From: Syntrophus sp. (in: bacteria)
Lineage (GTDB): Bacteria > Desulfobacterota > Syntrophia > Syntrophales > UBA8958
Assembly: GCA_003451635.1 (NCBI GenBank)
Contig: DMAT01000442.1
Span: forward strand, 1-10,401
DNA length: 10,401 nucleotides
Direction: 5' to 3'
Shown here: piece by piece, positions 1 through 6,330 of the stretch
How positions within the stretch are numbered: position 1 is the first letter of the stretch
Layout: every line of letters begins with the position of its first letter
The notes under the pieces: generated by a model
Told to the model about the DNA's origin: nothing
The model's input: only the letters and a program-made list of their open reading frames with translations
Databases searched by the model: none
Translations under genes and position numbers: made by a program

Positions 1-553
1 TCCTGCCGGTTAAGGCGGCAACTTCACGGGCCATACCGATCATACTCAGACAATCGGACCGGTTCGGTGTAACACTGACATCCAAAACCGTATCACCCAG
101 ATTCAGGGCCTTCTCCAGCGGTGTCCCGAGCGCCAGACCTGCCGGTAATTGCATGATACCGGATGCGTCATCACCGATTTCCAGTTCCGTCTCCGAACAG
201 AGCATGCCGTCGGATTTCTCGCCGCGCAATACCGTTGATTTGATCGTGTATCCACCGGGAATAACCGCTCCAACCTTTGCCAGAGGCACCACATCCCCGG
301 CTTTAATATTTTTAGCGCCACAGACAATCGGATACGTCCCGGTTCCGTCCGTCACATCGCACAAAGACAGTTTATCCGCACCAGGATGGGGTCTGACTGA
401 TAAAATTTTAGCGACTGCAACGCCTGTAAATTTATGAGACAGCGTCTTGATTTCATCGACTTCCAGACCGGCCATGGTTAAACGGTCCGCAAGTTCCTGC
501 GCCGTTAAGTCCAGATCAATATAATCTTTAAGCCATTTGAGACTGACCAGCAT
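1..553 (-). CDS. pheT: Phenylalanyl-tRNA synthetase beta subunit, N-terminal part (runs off the left edge)
   Basis: This is the large subunit of the cytoplasmic alpha2-beta2 enzyme that charges tRNA-Phe. Only the first 184 codons are present; the frame is open to base 1. The protein begins MLVSLKWLKDYIDL, the usual PheT start. A tRNA-binding (EMAP/OB-like) domain follows at about residues 40-150, with the landmarks HPGADKLSLCDV near 56 and GEKSDGMLCSE near 111. The stretch VTPNRSDCLS near 161, just before the B3/B4 region, is also typical of PheT. The start lies 14 bases after the pheS stop, and its ribosome site (AGGAG) overlaps that TAG stop, so the two subunits are probably translated together. 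Nothing looks broken in the visible part. The editing and catalytic-like domains lie outside the window. Confidence 0.97.
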   Translation of the reverse strand, partial: MLVSLKWLKDYIDLDLTAQELADRLTMAGLEVDEIKTLSHKFTGVAVAKILSVRPHPGADKLSLCDVTDGTGTYPIVCGAKNIKAGDVVPLAKVGAVIPGGYTIKSTVLRGEKSDGMLCSETELEIGDDASGIMQLPAGLALGTPLEKALNLGDTVLDVSVTPNRSDCLSMIGMAREVAALTGR

Positions 554-567
554 GAGATAAAGCTCTC

Positions 568-1584
568 CTAGAATTGTTTAAGGAATCGAATATCGTTTTC
601 AAATAAAAGACGAATATCGGTAATACCGTATTTCAGCATGGCAATGCGCTCCAGACCAAGCCCAAAGGCAAATCCGGAATAAACTTCGGCATCATAACCG
701 ACATTTTTAAAGACAGCGGGGTCGACCATGCCGGACCCTAAAATCTCCAGCCAGCCGCTTTGTCCGCAGACGCGGCAGCCTTTTCCCTGACAAATGACGC
801 AGCAAATATCCACTTCCGCCGACGGCTCGGTAAAGGGGAAAAAACTGGGACGAAACCTGAGGAGGATGTCCGCTCCGAAGATCTGCTTCAGAAAGTAGGT
901 CAAGGTTCCCTTCAGATCTCCGAAGGTTATACCTTTGTCCACCATGAGGCCCTCGATCTGATGGAACATGGGGGTATGAGACACATCGGAATCGGGGCGG
1001 TAAACCCGTCCGGGAGAAAGGATCCGCACCGGCGGTTTCATCTTTTCCATGGTCCGGATCTGGACCGGTGAAGTATGGGTCCTCAGGACGATGTTTTCTT
1101 CCACATAAAATGTATCCTGCATGTCCCGGGCCGGATGATCCTTGGGAATATTCAAGGCCTCAAAATTGTAGTAATCCGTCTCGACCTCCGGGCCTTCGAC
1201 GACGTTGAATCCCATCCGGGCAAAGATACGGCATATTTCCTGAGAGACCCTGGTAACCGGATGAAGATGGCCGATTCCCACGGCCCTTCCCGGCAGGGTG
1301 ACATCGATGGTTTCTTTGAGAAGGACATCATCCTTGCGAGACGACTTGAGCTTCTCCAATGCCTCGTCGATGGCGAGAGAAAGGCTTTCTTTTATTTCAT
1401 TGCTCCGCTTCCCGAAGAGAGGCCTCTCTTCGGCTGTTACCGCACTGATTTGGCGGAGCATTTGCGTCAACACACCCTTGCGGCCCAGATATCTGGTGCG
1501 GAGCTCGTTCAAGGCATCTTCCGAAGTCGCCCCCGGCAACTCCAGCATCACCTTATTTTCAAGCTCGTCGAGGGTCTTCAGCAT
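568..1584 (-). CDS. pheS: Phenylalanyl-tRNA synthetase alpha subunit
   Basis: This is the catalytic subunit of phenylalanyl-tRNA synthetase and has 338 residues, the usual bacterial length. Residues 1 to about 90 are the charged N-terminal coiled coil that holds the tRNA. The class II core follows: MGFNVVEGPEVETDYYNFEA near 124-143, LRTHTSPVQ near 167, GRVYRPDSDVSHTPMFHQIE near 192-211 (motif 2), and GLGLERIAMLKYG near 308-320 (motif 3). A Cys cluster (C261, C262, C265, C270, C273) sits before GWLEILGSGMV. This looks like the CxxC-type insertion seen in Bacillus-like PheS and absent from E. coli. The ATG overlaps the rplT stop in ATGCTGA (7 shared bases), which suggests translational coupling to L20. 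The stop is TAG. Confidence 0.98.
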   Translation of the reverse strand: MLKTLDELENKVMLELPGATSEDALNELRTRYLGRKGVLTQMLRQISAVTAEERPLFGKRSNEIKESLSLAIDEALEKLKSSRKDDVLLKETIDVTLPGRAVGIGHLHPVTRVSQEICRIFARMGFNVVEGPEVETDYYNFEALNIPKDHPARDMQDTFYVEENIVLRTHTSPVQIRTMEKMKPPVRILSPGRVYRPDSDVSHTPMFHQIEGLMVDKGITFGDLKGTLTYFLKQIFGADILLRFRPSFFPFTEPSAEVDICCVICQGKGCRVCGQSGWLEILGSGMVDPAVFKNVGYDAEVYSGFAFGLGLERIAMLKYGITDIRLLFENDIRFLKQF

Positions 1585-1940
1585 GAAGGCAGTTTCCCTT
1601 TTGCCATGGTTACGATCTCCGTAAAGGCCTTGGGATCATGAACGGCCAGATCCGCAAGTATCTTGCGGTCAATCATTACCTCCGCCTTTTTCATGCCGTC
1701 AATCAAACGACTGTAGCTGATCTCATTCATCCGGGCGGCGGCGCTTATCCGGGCAATCCAAAGCCTCCGGAAGTCACGTTTACGAACCCGGCGATCCCGG
1801 AACGCATATTTCATGGACCTGTTTACCGCCTCCGTTGCCGTCCTCAACAGACGGCTCCTGGCGCCAAAGAATCCTTTTGCTAGTTTAAGTATCTTCCTAC
1901 GCTTTTTCTTGGCCGTAACGGCCCTTTTTACCCTTGGCAT
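1578..1940 (-). CDS. rplT: Large ribosomal subunit protein bL20
   Basis: L20 is a 23S rRNA-binding protein needed early in assembly of the 50S subunit, and in several bacteria it represses its own operon. The 120-residue protein is full length. It has the very basic N-terminal arm (MPRVKRAVTAKKKRRKILKL), then GFFGARSRLLRTA and the conserved YAFRDRRVRKRDFRRLWIAR block near residues 45-64. The C-terminal RNA-binding half contains SYSRLIDGMKKA. The start has AAGGAG and AGGA ribosome-site elements a few bases upstream. It follows rpmI after an 84-base gap that contains a compact hairpin (listed separately), and it overlaps pheS by 7 bases. Confidence 0.98.
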   Translation of the reverse strand: MPRVKRAVTAKKKRRKILKLAKGFFGARSRLLRTATEAVNRSMKYAFRDRRVRKRDFRRLWIARISAAARMNEISYSRLIDGMKKAEVMIDRKILADLAVHDPKAFTEIVTMAKGKLPSC

Positions 1941-1968
1941 GTTTTCCTGTCTCCTTCAGTGATCTTGC

Positions 1969-1990
1969 AGATGCCGGCGATGCCGGATCT
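1969..1990 (-). promoter_or_regulatory. Hairpin in the rpmI-rplT spacer, possible L20 control site
   Basis: The minus strand reads AGAT-CCGGC-ATC-GCCGG-C-ATCT. This folds into a 5-bp GC stem with a three-base loop, extended by four A/T pairs across one bulged C. No T-run follows on either strand, so it is not a terminator. It ends about 13 bases before the AAGGAG of rplT. L20 is known to control its own operon through RNA structures in other bacteria; that this hairpin does so here is inference only. Confidence 0.4.
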
Positions 1991-2024
1991 TATCCCGCTT
2001 TAATTTTTATTGTATTACCTTTTT

Positions 2025-2222
2025 TTACAGATAGGGAAGCAAACGCTTGAGGGCTGCTTCATTAGTTTTGTCCGCAACTGCCGACCTTCTCATATTCCTT
2101 TTCCGTTTTGATGATTTTGACGTAAGAATATGACTGGAAAAGGCCTTCGCCCGCTTGACCCTCCCCGTACCTGTCAGGGAAAAACGCTTGGCGGCGCCCC
2201 GATGTGTTTTCATTTTTGGCAT
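2025..2222 (-). CDS. rpmI: Large ribosomal subunit protein bL35
   Basis: This is a small, very basic 50S subunit protein of 65 residues, the normal length. It begins MPKMKTHRGAAKRFSLTGTG, the family signature (MPKxKTxxxAxKRF.xTGxG), and has the basic KRKRNMRRS stretch near 39-47 and a LKRLLPYL end. A GAGGAG ribosome site lies 10 bases before the ATG. The gene follows infC after a 30-base gap and precedes rplT by 84 bases, the usual infC-rpmI-rplT order. Nothing unusual is visible in the protein. Confidence 0.98.
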   Translation of the reverse strand: MPKMKTHRGAAKRFSLTGTGRVKRAKAFSSHILTSKSSKRKRNMRRSAVADKTNEAALKRLLPYL

Positions 2223-2252
2223 GTTAGATTTTCTCCTCGGTATAAATGAATT

Positions 2253-2759
2253 TTATTTTTTCGGTACAATAACCATAATCATACTCCTGCCTTCAAGCCG
2301 GGGATGCGTTTCGATAACCCCCACATCCATGAGGGCATCCCGAAGCTTTTCCATAACCTTCTTACCAAGGTCGGCATAGGAAATTTCTCGCCCTCGAAAC
2401 ATCATGGTTATCTTAACCTTGTCGTTTTGCTGCAAGAACTTTTTTATATGACGGACCTTCACTTCCAGATCATGCTCCTCCGTCTTCGGCCGCAATCGTA
2501 TTTCCTTGATCTGTATTATGGTTTGACTTTTTCTTGCATCCTGAATTTTTTTACTCTGCTGGTATCTAAACTTTCCATAATCCATGATCCGGCAGACTGG
2601 AGGGCTGGCAGTAGGGGAGATTTCCACAAGATCAAGACCAGCTTTGGCGGCAAGGTCAAGGGCCTCTTTGAGAGGCATAATCCCCAATTGCCGTCCCTCT
2701 TCAATCAGCCTGACTTCAGCAGCCTTAATTTCTTCATTGATACTTAACTCCTTAGCGAT
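2253..2759 (-). CDS. infC: Translation initiation factor IF-3, apparently starting at ATC
   Basis: IF-3 binds the 30S subunit, prevents premature joining of 50S, and checks the start codon and initiator tRNA. Read from the ATC at 2757-2759 the protein has 168 residues. The N domain runs to about residue 75 (LSINEEIKAAEVRLI, then LVEISPTASPPVCRIMDYGK near 44-63). The C domain follows a basic linker (IIQIKEIRLRPKTEEHD, KITMMFRGREIS, EGRSMIMVIVPKK). The first in-frame ATG (base 2687) would cut off 24 conserved residues. An in-frame TGA lies two codons before the ATC, so no start further upstream exists. GGAGGT sits 5 bases before the ATC, which fits a real start. A second in-frame ATC five codons on, with AAGGAG before it, is a weaker alternative. 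Rare AUU/AUC starts are known for infC and let IF-3 repress itself. Confidence 0.93.
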   Translation of the reverse strand: MAKELSINEEIKAAEVRLIEEGRQLGIMPLKEALDLAAKAGLDLVEISPTASPPVCRIMDYGKFRYQQSKKIQDARKSQTIIQIKEIRLRPKTEEHDLEVKVRHIKKFLQQNDKVKITMMFRGREISYADLGKKVMEKLRDALMDVGVIETHPRLEGRSMIMVIVPKK

Positions 2760-2785
2760 ACGTCACCTCCAGCTATTCGCTTATT

Positions 2786-2805
2786 AAAAAAGATGGCCCC
2801 ACCTT
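2786..2805 (-). promoter_or_regulatory. Small hairpin followed by a T-run in the thrS-infC spacer
   Basis: The minus strand reads AAGGTG-GGGC-CATCTT followed by TTTT. This gives a 6-bp stem (one G-U pair) with a 4-base loop and a short U-tract, about 27 bases before the infC start. It resembles a weak intrinsic terminator or attenuator that could lower infC-rpmI-rplT-pheST expression relative to thrS. The stem is short, so it may not act as one. No convincing promoter was seen in the 110-base spacer. Confidence 0.3.
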
Positions 2806-2869
2806 GCTTCCCTGGGTAGATTTTCAATAATCCTCCGCCCTTCCTGAAATGAGGACATGGAGAAATAAG

Positions 2870-4789
2870 TTATTGGTAATTGCGGTTCCGCTCCTGGATG
2901 AGATTGATAAAATCCGGAACAGACATGGACCCGAGATTGTTCCCGTCACGCTGCCTGGGAGAAACGGCATCTTCGGCCATTTCACGATCCCCGATGACCA
3001 GCATGTAGGGTACTTTCTGCATCTGGGCCTCACGGATTTTGTAGCCCAGTTTTTCATTGGAAAAACTTTTTTCCACACGAACGCCGGCATCCAGAAGTTG
3101 CTGATATACTTTTTCTCCGTGGGGGATATGTTTCTCTGTCACCGTCAGAATCGAGGCCTGTACCGGGGAGAGCCAAACGGGAAAGGCCCCCGCATGGTGT
3201 TCGATGAGGACGCCCATGAAGCGCTCAATGGCCCCAAGGATGACGCGGTGAAGCATTACGGGACGATGTTTTTCACCGTCCGAACCGATGTAAGAGAGAT
3301 CAAAACGTTCCGGCAGGGTAAAATCGCACTGAATGGTAGCGCATTGCCACTTCCGCTTCAGAGCGTCTTTGAGCTTGAAATCAATCTTCGGTCCGTAGAA
3401 CGCCCCGTCACCTTCGTTGATTTCATACACCATCCGGCTGTCTTTAAGAGCCCCTTCCAAAGCGGAGGTCGCCAGATCCCAGTCGGCGTCAGAACCGATG
3501 GAATTTCCCGGACGGGTACTTAATTCTACTTCATACTCAAAACCGAATATTTTCATCGCGTAAGCAACAAAGTCGGCAATCGCCCGAATCTCGGAATTGA
3601 GCTGATCGGGAGTACAGAGGATATGTGCGTCATCCTGAGTGAACTGCCGGGCTCGCAACAGGCCATGAAGGACGCCGGTCTTTTCATGACGGTGAACGGT
3701 CCCCAGCTCGAAGTATCGCAGGGGCAGATCACGGTAGCTCCGAATCTTGGACTTGTAGATGAGCATGTGGGAAAGGCAGTTCATGGGCTTGATTCCATAT
3801 CCCTGTCCATCCACCTCCGTGAAGTACATGTTTTCCCGATAGTGATCAAAGTGACCCGACCTTTTCCATAGGTCATCCTTGAGAATCTGGGGCCCCATTA
3901 CCATGTCGTACCCGCGTTTTAAATGCTCCTTCCGCTCCCATTCTTCGATGATGTACCTGAGCATCATTCCCTTGGAATGAAAAATGATCAGTCCCGGTCC
4001 CGCCTCGTCGTTCAGTTGGAAGAGATCCAGTTCCCGACCTAGACGGCGGTGATCGCGTTTTTTCGCCTCCTCAATCATCCGGAGATAGTCATCCAGGGCC
4101 TCCTGGGTGGCAAAGCAGGTCCCGTAAATCCTCTGGAGCATCTTATTATGCTCATCTCCCCGCCAATAGGCGCCTGCGACCTTCAGAAGGGTGAATGCCC
4201 TGATCATTCGCGTGGAAGGAAGATGAGGCCCTCGGCACAGATCGACGTACCCCCCCTGGGAGTAAAGACTGACAGTCTCGACGTCCGGAGGAAGATCATT
4301 GATCAGCTCGACCTTATAGGTTTCTCCCATTTCTTTGAACAGGGCTACGGCCTCCTCCCGGGAAACCTCCCTGCGGGAAAAGGTGGAATCTGTTGCCGTA
4401 ATCTGCAGCATCCTTTTTTCGATTTTCTGAAGATCTTCGGGTGTAAAGGTGGTTTCACATTCGAAATCGTAGTAAAATCCCTCCTCTATGGAGGGACCGA
4501 TGGTGACTTTTGCCCCAGGGAAGGTATCCTGGACAGCCTGGGCCATAACATGGGAGGTGCTGTGGCGAAGGATCCCCAGACCTTCCTTCGTCGCAACATC
4601 GATCGGTTCAACAACGGCGTCCTTCTCGAGACGAAACCCCAGATCTACAGGTGATCCATCTACTTTTGCCGCCACGGCGGAACTCAGAACATCGGGCTTC
4701 CAGGAGCCGATCGCGTCTTTGATCGTTGTCCCTCCGGGGAAAGCTCCCCGGCTGTTGTCGGGCCAGGTGATGTTTATCTTATTCATCAT
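2870..4789 (-). CDS. thrS: Threonyl-tRNA synthetase
   Basis: This enzyme charges tRNA-Thr and clears mis-charged Ser-tRNA-Thr. The 639-residue protein is full length with all domains. The TGS domain is at about 1-65. The editing (SAD) domain has H76xxxH80 and C185xxxH189. The class II core carries zinc ligands at C338 (KPMNCLSH), H389 (TQDDAH) and H514 (MLHRVILG), spaced as in E. coli. Motif 2 is near 358-384 and motif 3 is GAIERF near 519. The anticodon-binding domain runs from about 540 to the end. Two ATG codons are adjacent; the second (4786) is better spaced (about 6 bases) from the AAAGGT ribosome site. The start lies about 20 bases after a hairpin, so no separate promoter fits between them. 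infC follows after 110 bases. Confidence 0.98.
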   Translation of the reverse strand: MMNKINITWPDNSRGAFPGGTTIKDAIGSWKPDVLSSAVAAKVDGSPVDLGFRLEKDAVVEPIDVATKEGLGILRHSTSHVMAQAVQDTFPGAKVTIGPSIEEGFYYDFECETTFTPEDLQKIEKRMLQITATDSTFSRREVSREEAVALFKEMGETYKVELINDLPPDVETVSLYSQGGYVDLCRGPHLPSTRMIRAFTLLKVAGAYWRGDEHNKMLQRIYGTCFATQEALDDYLRMIEEAKKRDHRRLGRELDLFQLNDEAGPGLIIFHSKGMMLRYIIEEWERKEHLKRGYDMVMGPQILKDDLWKRSGHFDHYRENMYFTEVDGQGYGIKPMNCLSHMLIYKSKIRSYRDLPLRYFELGTVHRHEKTGVLHGLLRARQFTQDDAHILCTPDQLNSEIRAIADFVAYAMKIFGFEYEVELSTRPGNSIGSDADWDLATSALEGALKDSRMVYEINEGDGAFYGPKIDFKLKDALKRKWQCATIQCDFTLPERFDLSYIGSDGEKHRPVMLHRVILGAIERFMGVLIEHHAGAFPVWLSPVQASILTVTEKHIPHGEKVYQQLLDAGVRVEKSFSNEKLGYKIREAQMQKVPYMLVIGDREMAEDAVSPRQRDGNNLGSMSVPDFINLIQERNRNYQ

Positions 4790-4803
4790 GCTACCTTTAT
4801 GCT

Positions 4804-4848
4804 AATTAAAGAAAGGGCATCACGTTCAATTTCGCTGATGCCCTTTCT
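4804..4848 (-). terminator. Hairpin between tRNA-Val and thrS: tRNA terminator or thrS attenuator
   Basis: A perfect 13-bp inverted repeat (arms 4810-4822 and 4836-4848, AGAAAGGGCATCA and its complement) encloses a 13-base loop. On the minus strand the second arm ends in CCCTTTCT and continues TTAATT, a weak T-run that suits rho-independent termination after the tRNA. It ends only about 20 bases before the thrS ATG. Transcription of thrS and everything after it must therefore pass through the hairpin, unless a promoter lies inside it. It could thus set thrS operon level or free the 3' end of the tRNA for processing. Confidence 0.65.
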
Positions 4849-4856
4849 GAATGTCA

Positions 4857-4931
4857 TGGTAGGCACGCAGGGATTTGAACCCTGGACATCCACCGCGTCA
4901 GGATGGCGCTCTCCCCCTGAGCTACGTGCCT
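4857..4931 (-). tRNA. tRNA-Val, anticodon GAC
   Basis: The minus strand folds into a complete cloverleaf. The acceptor stem is AGGCACG/CGTGCCT, all 7 pairs Watson-Crick. The D arm is GCTC-AGGGGGA-GAGC. The anticodon arm is CCATC-CTGACGC-GGTGG, with anticodon GAC reading the Val codons GUC and GUU. The variable loop has 5 bases, and the T arm is CAGGG-TTCAAAT-CCCTG. The discriminator base is A73, as expected for valine, and CCA is encoded in the gene. Position 37 is G, whereas A is more usual in Val tRNAs. A promoter lies about 30 bases upstream and a hairpin follows, leading into thrS. Confidence 0.96.
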
Positions 4932-4959
4932 AAATGTTTCTCTTTGCGAACGGGCAATC

Positions 4960-4988
4960 CATCTAACAGGAAAAACCTTTCATGTCAA
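4960..4988 (-). promoter_or_regulatory. Sigma70-type promoter for tRNA-Val (and possibly thrS operon)
   Basis: The minus strand has a consensus -35 TTGACA (4983-4988), a 17-base spacer and an extended -10, TGT-TAGATG (hexamer 4960-4965). A GC-containing stretch (TTGCCCG) follows, like the discriminators of stable-RNA promoters under stringent control. The expected start is near 4950-4953, about 20 bases before the mature tRNA. The -10 hexamer itself is only a fair match (3 of 6), offset by the TG extension and the perfect -35. Confidence 0.65.
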
Positions 4989-4991
4989 GGC

Positions 4992-5005
4992 AAATATCGA
5001 TATTT
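4992..5005. promoter_or_regulatory. Perfect 14-bp palindrome next to the -35 of the tRNA-Val promoter
   Basis: AAATATCGATATTT is identical on both strands. It lies three bases upstream of the TTGACA element and touches the pgsA stop codon. Its position would suit an operator or an AT-rich upstream element. It could also be chance in an AT-rich gap, and no regulator was identified. Confidence 0.25.
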
Positions 5006-5562
5006 CACGTCGTCGAATTGATGCAACGAATACCTTTAAAGATATAATTCAACCCGGAAGCAACAGTCAATATTGACGTAACAATATAAAATACCAAAAG
5101 AACCACTTTCAGGTCCCCCTGAAGAGAAAGGGAATGGACGGCCAAAACCAGAAAAACAGTTAAAAGCTGTAATACAGTTGTTAATTTACTGATCATTGTC
5201 GGACGGATCTGAAACGAGACAGACATGATAGCCAAAACCGCGACACCGAGGAGAATGATACAGTCCCTGCTCACCACAATTACGCTCAGCCAGCCTGGAA
5301 TGATGTGCTTGATAGACAGGGTCACAAAACAACTTATAATGAGGGCCTTATCGGCAATCGGATCAAGATAGGCGCCGAGTTCGGTCTGCTGGTTCAGGAT
5401 ACGGGCCAGGAAGCCGTCCAGACCATCTGATATCCCTAATAAAGCAAATAACATCAAGGCTTTGAAGAATTCTCCCTGCATGAGCAGGATCACCATCACC
5501 GGTACGAATATGATTCGCATCACGGTCAAGGCATTGGGGATGTTCAGACGTCCGGCATTCAT
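5005..5562 (-). CDS. pgsA: CDP-alcohol phosphatidyltransferase (PgsA or cardiolipin synthase type)
   Basis: This is an integral inner-membrane enzyme that transfers a phosphatidyl group from CDP-diacylglycerol to an alcohol. The complete CDP-alcohol motif is visible at residues 46-71: DGLDGFLAR, then eight residues, G63, D67 and D71, so all four metal/catalytic Asp (46, 49, 67, 71) are kept. The 185-residue protein begins MNAGRLNIPNALTVMRI, the usual PgsA-like start, and has about five or six hydrophobic segments. The family alone does not fix the substrate. PTMISKLTTVLQ near 121-132 recalls the PTxISKxNT stretch of eukaryotic-type cardiolipin synthases, so glycerol-3-phosphate (PgsA) and phosphatidylglycerol (Cls) are both possible. 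The ATG overlaps the stop of the FecR-domain gene as ATGA, implying coupled translation. A start 13 codons upstream in the same frame would lie inside that gene and is unlikely. Confidence 0.88.
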   Translation of the reverse strand: MNAGRLNIPNALTVMRIIFVPVMVILLMQGEFFKALMLFALLGISDGLDGFLARILNQQTELGAYLDPIADKALIISCFVTLSIKHIIPGWLSVIVVSRDCIILLGVAVLAIMSVSFQIRPTMISKLTTVLQLLTVFLVLAVHSLSLQGDLKVVLLVFYIVTSILTVASGLNYIFKGIRCINSTT

Positions 5563-6314
5563 CGACGTTCCGCATCCCTTGCCTTGTTCCAGTCGACCCA
5601 CTCGTCGCGGTCTTCCTGCTCAGAAAACTCTCTCGTCTTGGAGGCTGCTCCGTCCGGACCGATGCTTATCTGCTGCATTGATCGGATGATCACCGTCCAC
5701 TGTTCCATGGTGACCTTCGTTGGTCCGGCAATTTTTTTTGGCCCCGCAATCTTGGTCGGAGGACCAACCGCTTTCGGGGCCTCCAGGGGCTTCGTTGCCC
5801 CGGAAACGGCTATCTCACCGTCATAGACGCGGACCAGTGCCGAGGCATCCTGATTAACATTCATCCTGTAGATCGTACCGCGCACACCGGCAACTGCGTT
5901 ATCACTGGAAATCTCAAATTTTCTCTTGATTCCCAAAGATTTGCTGACATTTGCCCAAGTCCGCCCTACGGCGAGATGAACCTTGACATCCTGAGTGTTT
6001 CCATCTCCGGTCTGAAAAATAGTGAAGTGCGTATCATCGGCAAAGCGAAGGCGTGATTGGTCCGGCAATACGAGTTCCAGGCGTGATTTGCGCCCGACGG
6101 TTACCTCGTCTCCCCCCCGCAGGGTATCCTTCGGATTCAAGGCCCGCCAGGTCTGTGTTCCCTTCGGCAGCACCAGAATCGCTCCATCGAGATAACCGAT
6201 ACGGGCCTCACCCTTGTCAATGCTTACTTTTAAGGACTTCTTGGCCTGGACATCGCCGGGAGACATCCAGATTACCGTCAACAAAAACAGTAAAAAGATC
6301 AGATTTCTATTCAT
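5559..6314 (-). CDS. Exported FecR-domain protein
   Basis: The 251-residue protein starts with an export signal (MNRNLIFLLFLLTVIWMSPG, cleavage probably after DVQA at 24). A FecR-type domain follows at about 65-171: GDEVTVGRKSRLELVLPD, then AVAGVRGTIYRMNV near 140-153 and VRVYDGEIAVSG near 161-172. A Pro/Lys-rich segment at 178-201 repeats the pattern (K)IAGP(T/K)K and looks like a linker. The rest is charged and ends with Trp and acidic residues. No sigma factor or TonB receptor is nearby, so it is probably not a Fec-type signalling protein; free-standing FecR-domain proteins are usually of unknown periplasmic role. The chosen start has AGGAGGT 5-6 bases upstream. An ATG eight codons earlier (6338) overlaps the upstream gene and lacks a good site. 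It overlaps the next gene by ATGA. Confidence 0.85.
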   Translation of the reverse strand: MNRNLIFLLFLLTVIWMSPGDVQAKKSLKVSIDKGEARIGYLDGAILVLPKGTQTWRALNPKDTLRGGDEVTVGRKSRLELVLPDQSRLRFADDTHFTIFQTGDGNTQDVKVHLAVGRTWANVSKSLGIKRKFEISSDNAVAGVRGTIYRMNVNQDASALVRVYDGEIAVSGATKPLEAPKAVGPPTKIAGPKKIAGPTKVTMEQWTVIIRSMQQISIGPDGAASKTREFSEQEDRDEWVDWNKARDAERR

Positions 6315-6330
6315 GAACGACCTCCTGAGT

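Noticed and set aside
1075..1641. 188-codon plus-strand open frame
   Set aside because: It is antisense to pheS and the end of rplT, and has no family similarity.
2253..2687. IF-3 starting at the first ATG
   Set aside because: It would lose the conserved N-terminal residues that are clearly encoded upstream in frame; the ATC with a strong ribosome site fits better.
2849..3523. 224-codon plus-strand open frame
   Set aside because: It lies wholly opposite thrS, has no ribosome site or recognisable motif, and its reading is explained by the codon pattern of thrS.
4049..4654. 201-codon plus-strand open frame
   Set aside because: It is antisense to the editing and core region of thrS; the conserved motifs are all on the minus strand.
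4790..4860. T-box riboswitch before thrS
   Set aside because: The space is too short and no T-box sequence, specifier loop or antiterminator was seen; only a simple hairpin is present.
5559..6314. FecIR-type iron signalling system
   Set aside because: The FecR-domain protein has a cleavable signal peptide rather than a cytoplasmic anti-sigma part, and no sigma factor or TonB receptor lies nearby.
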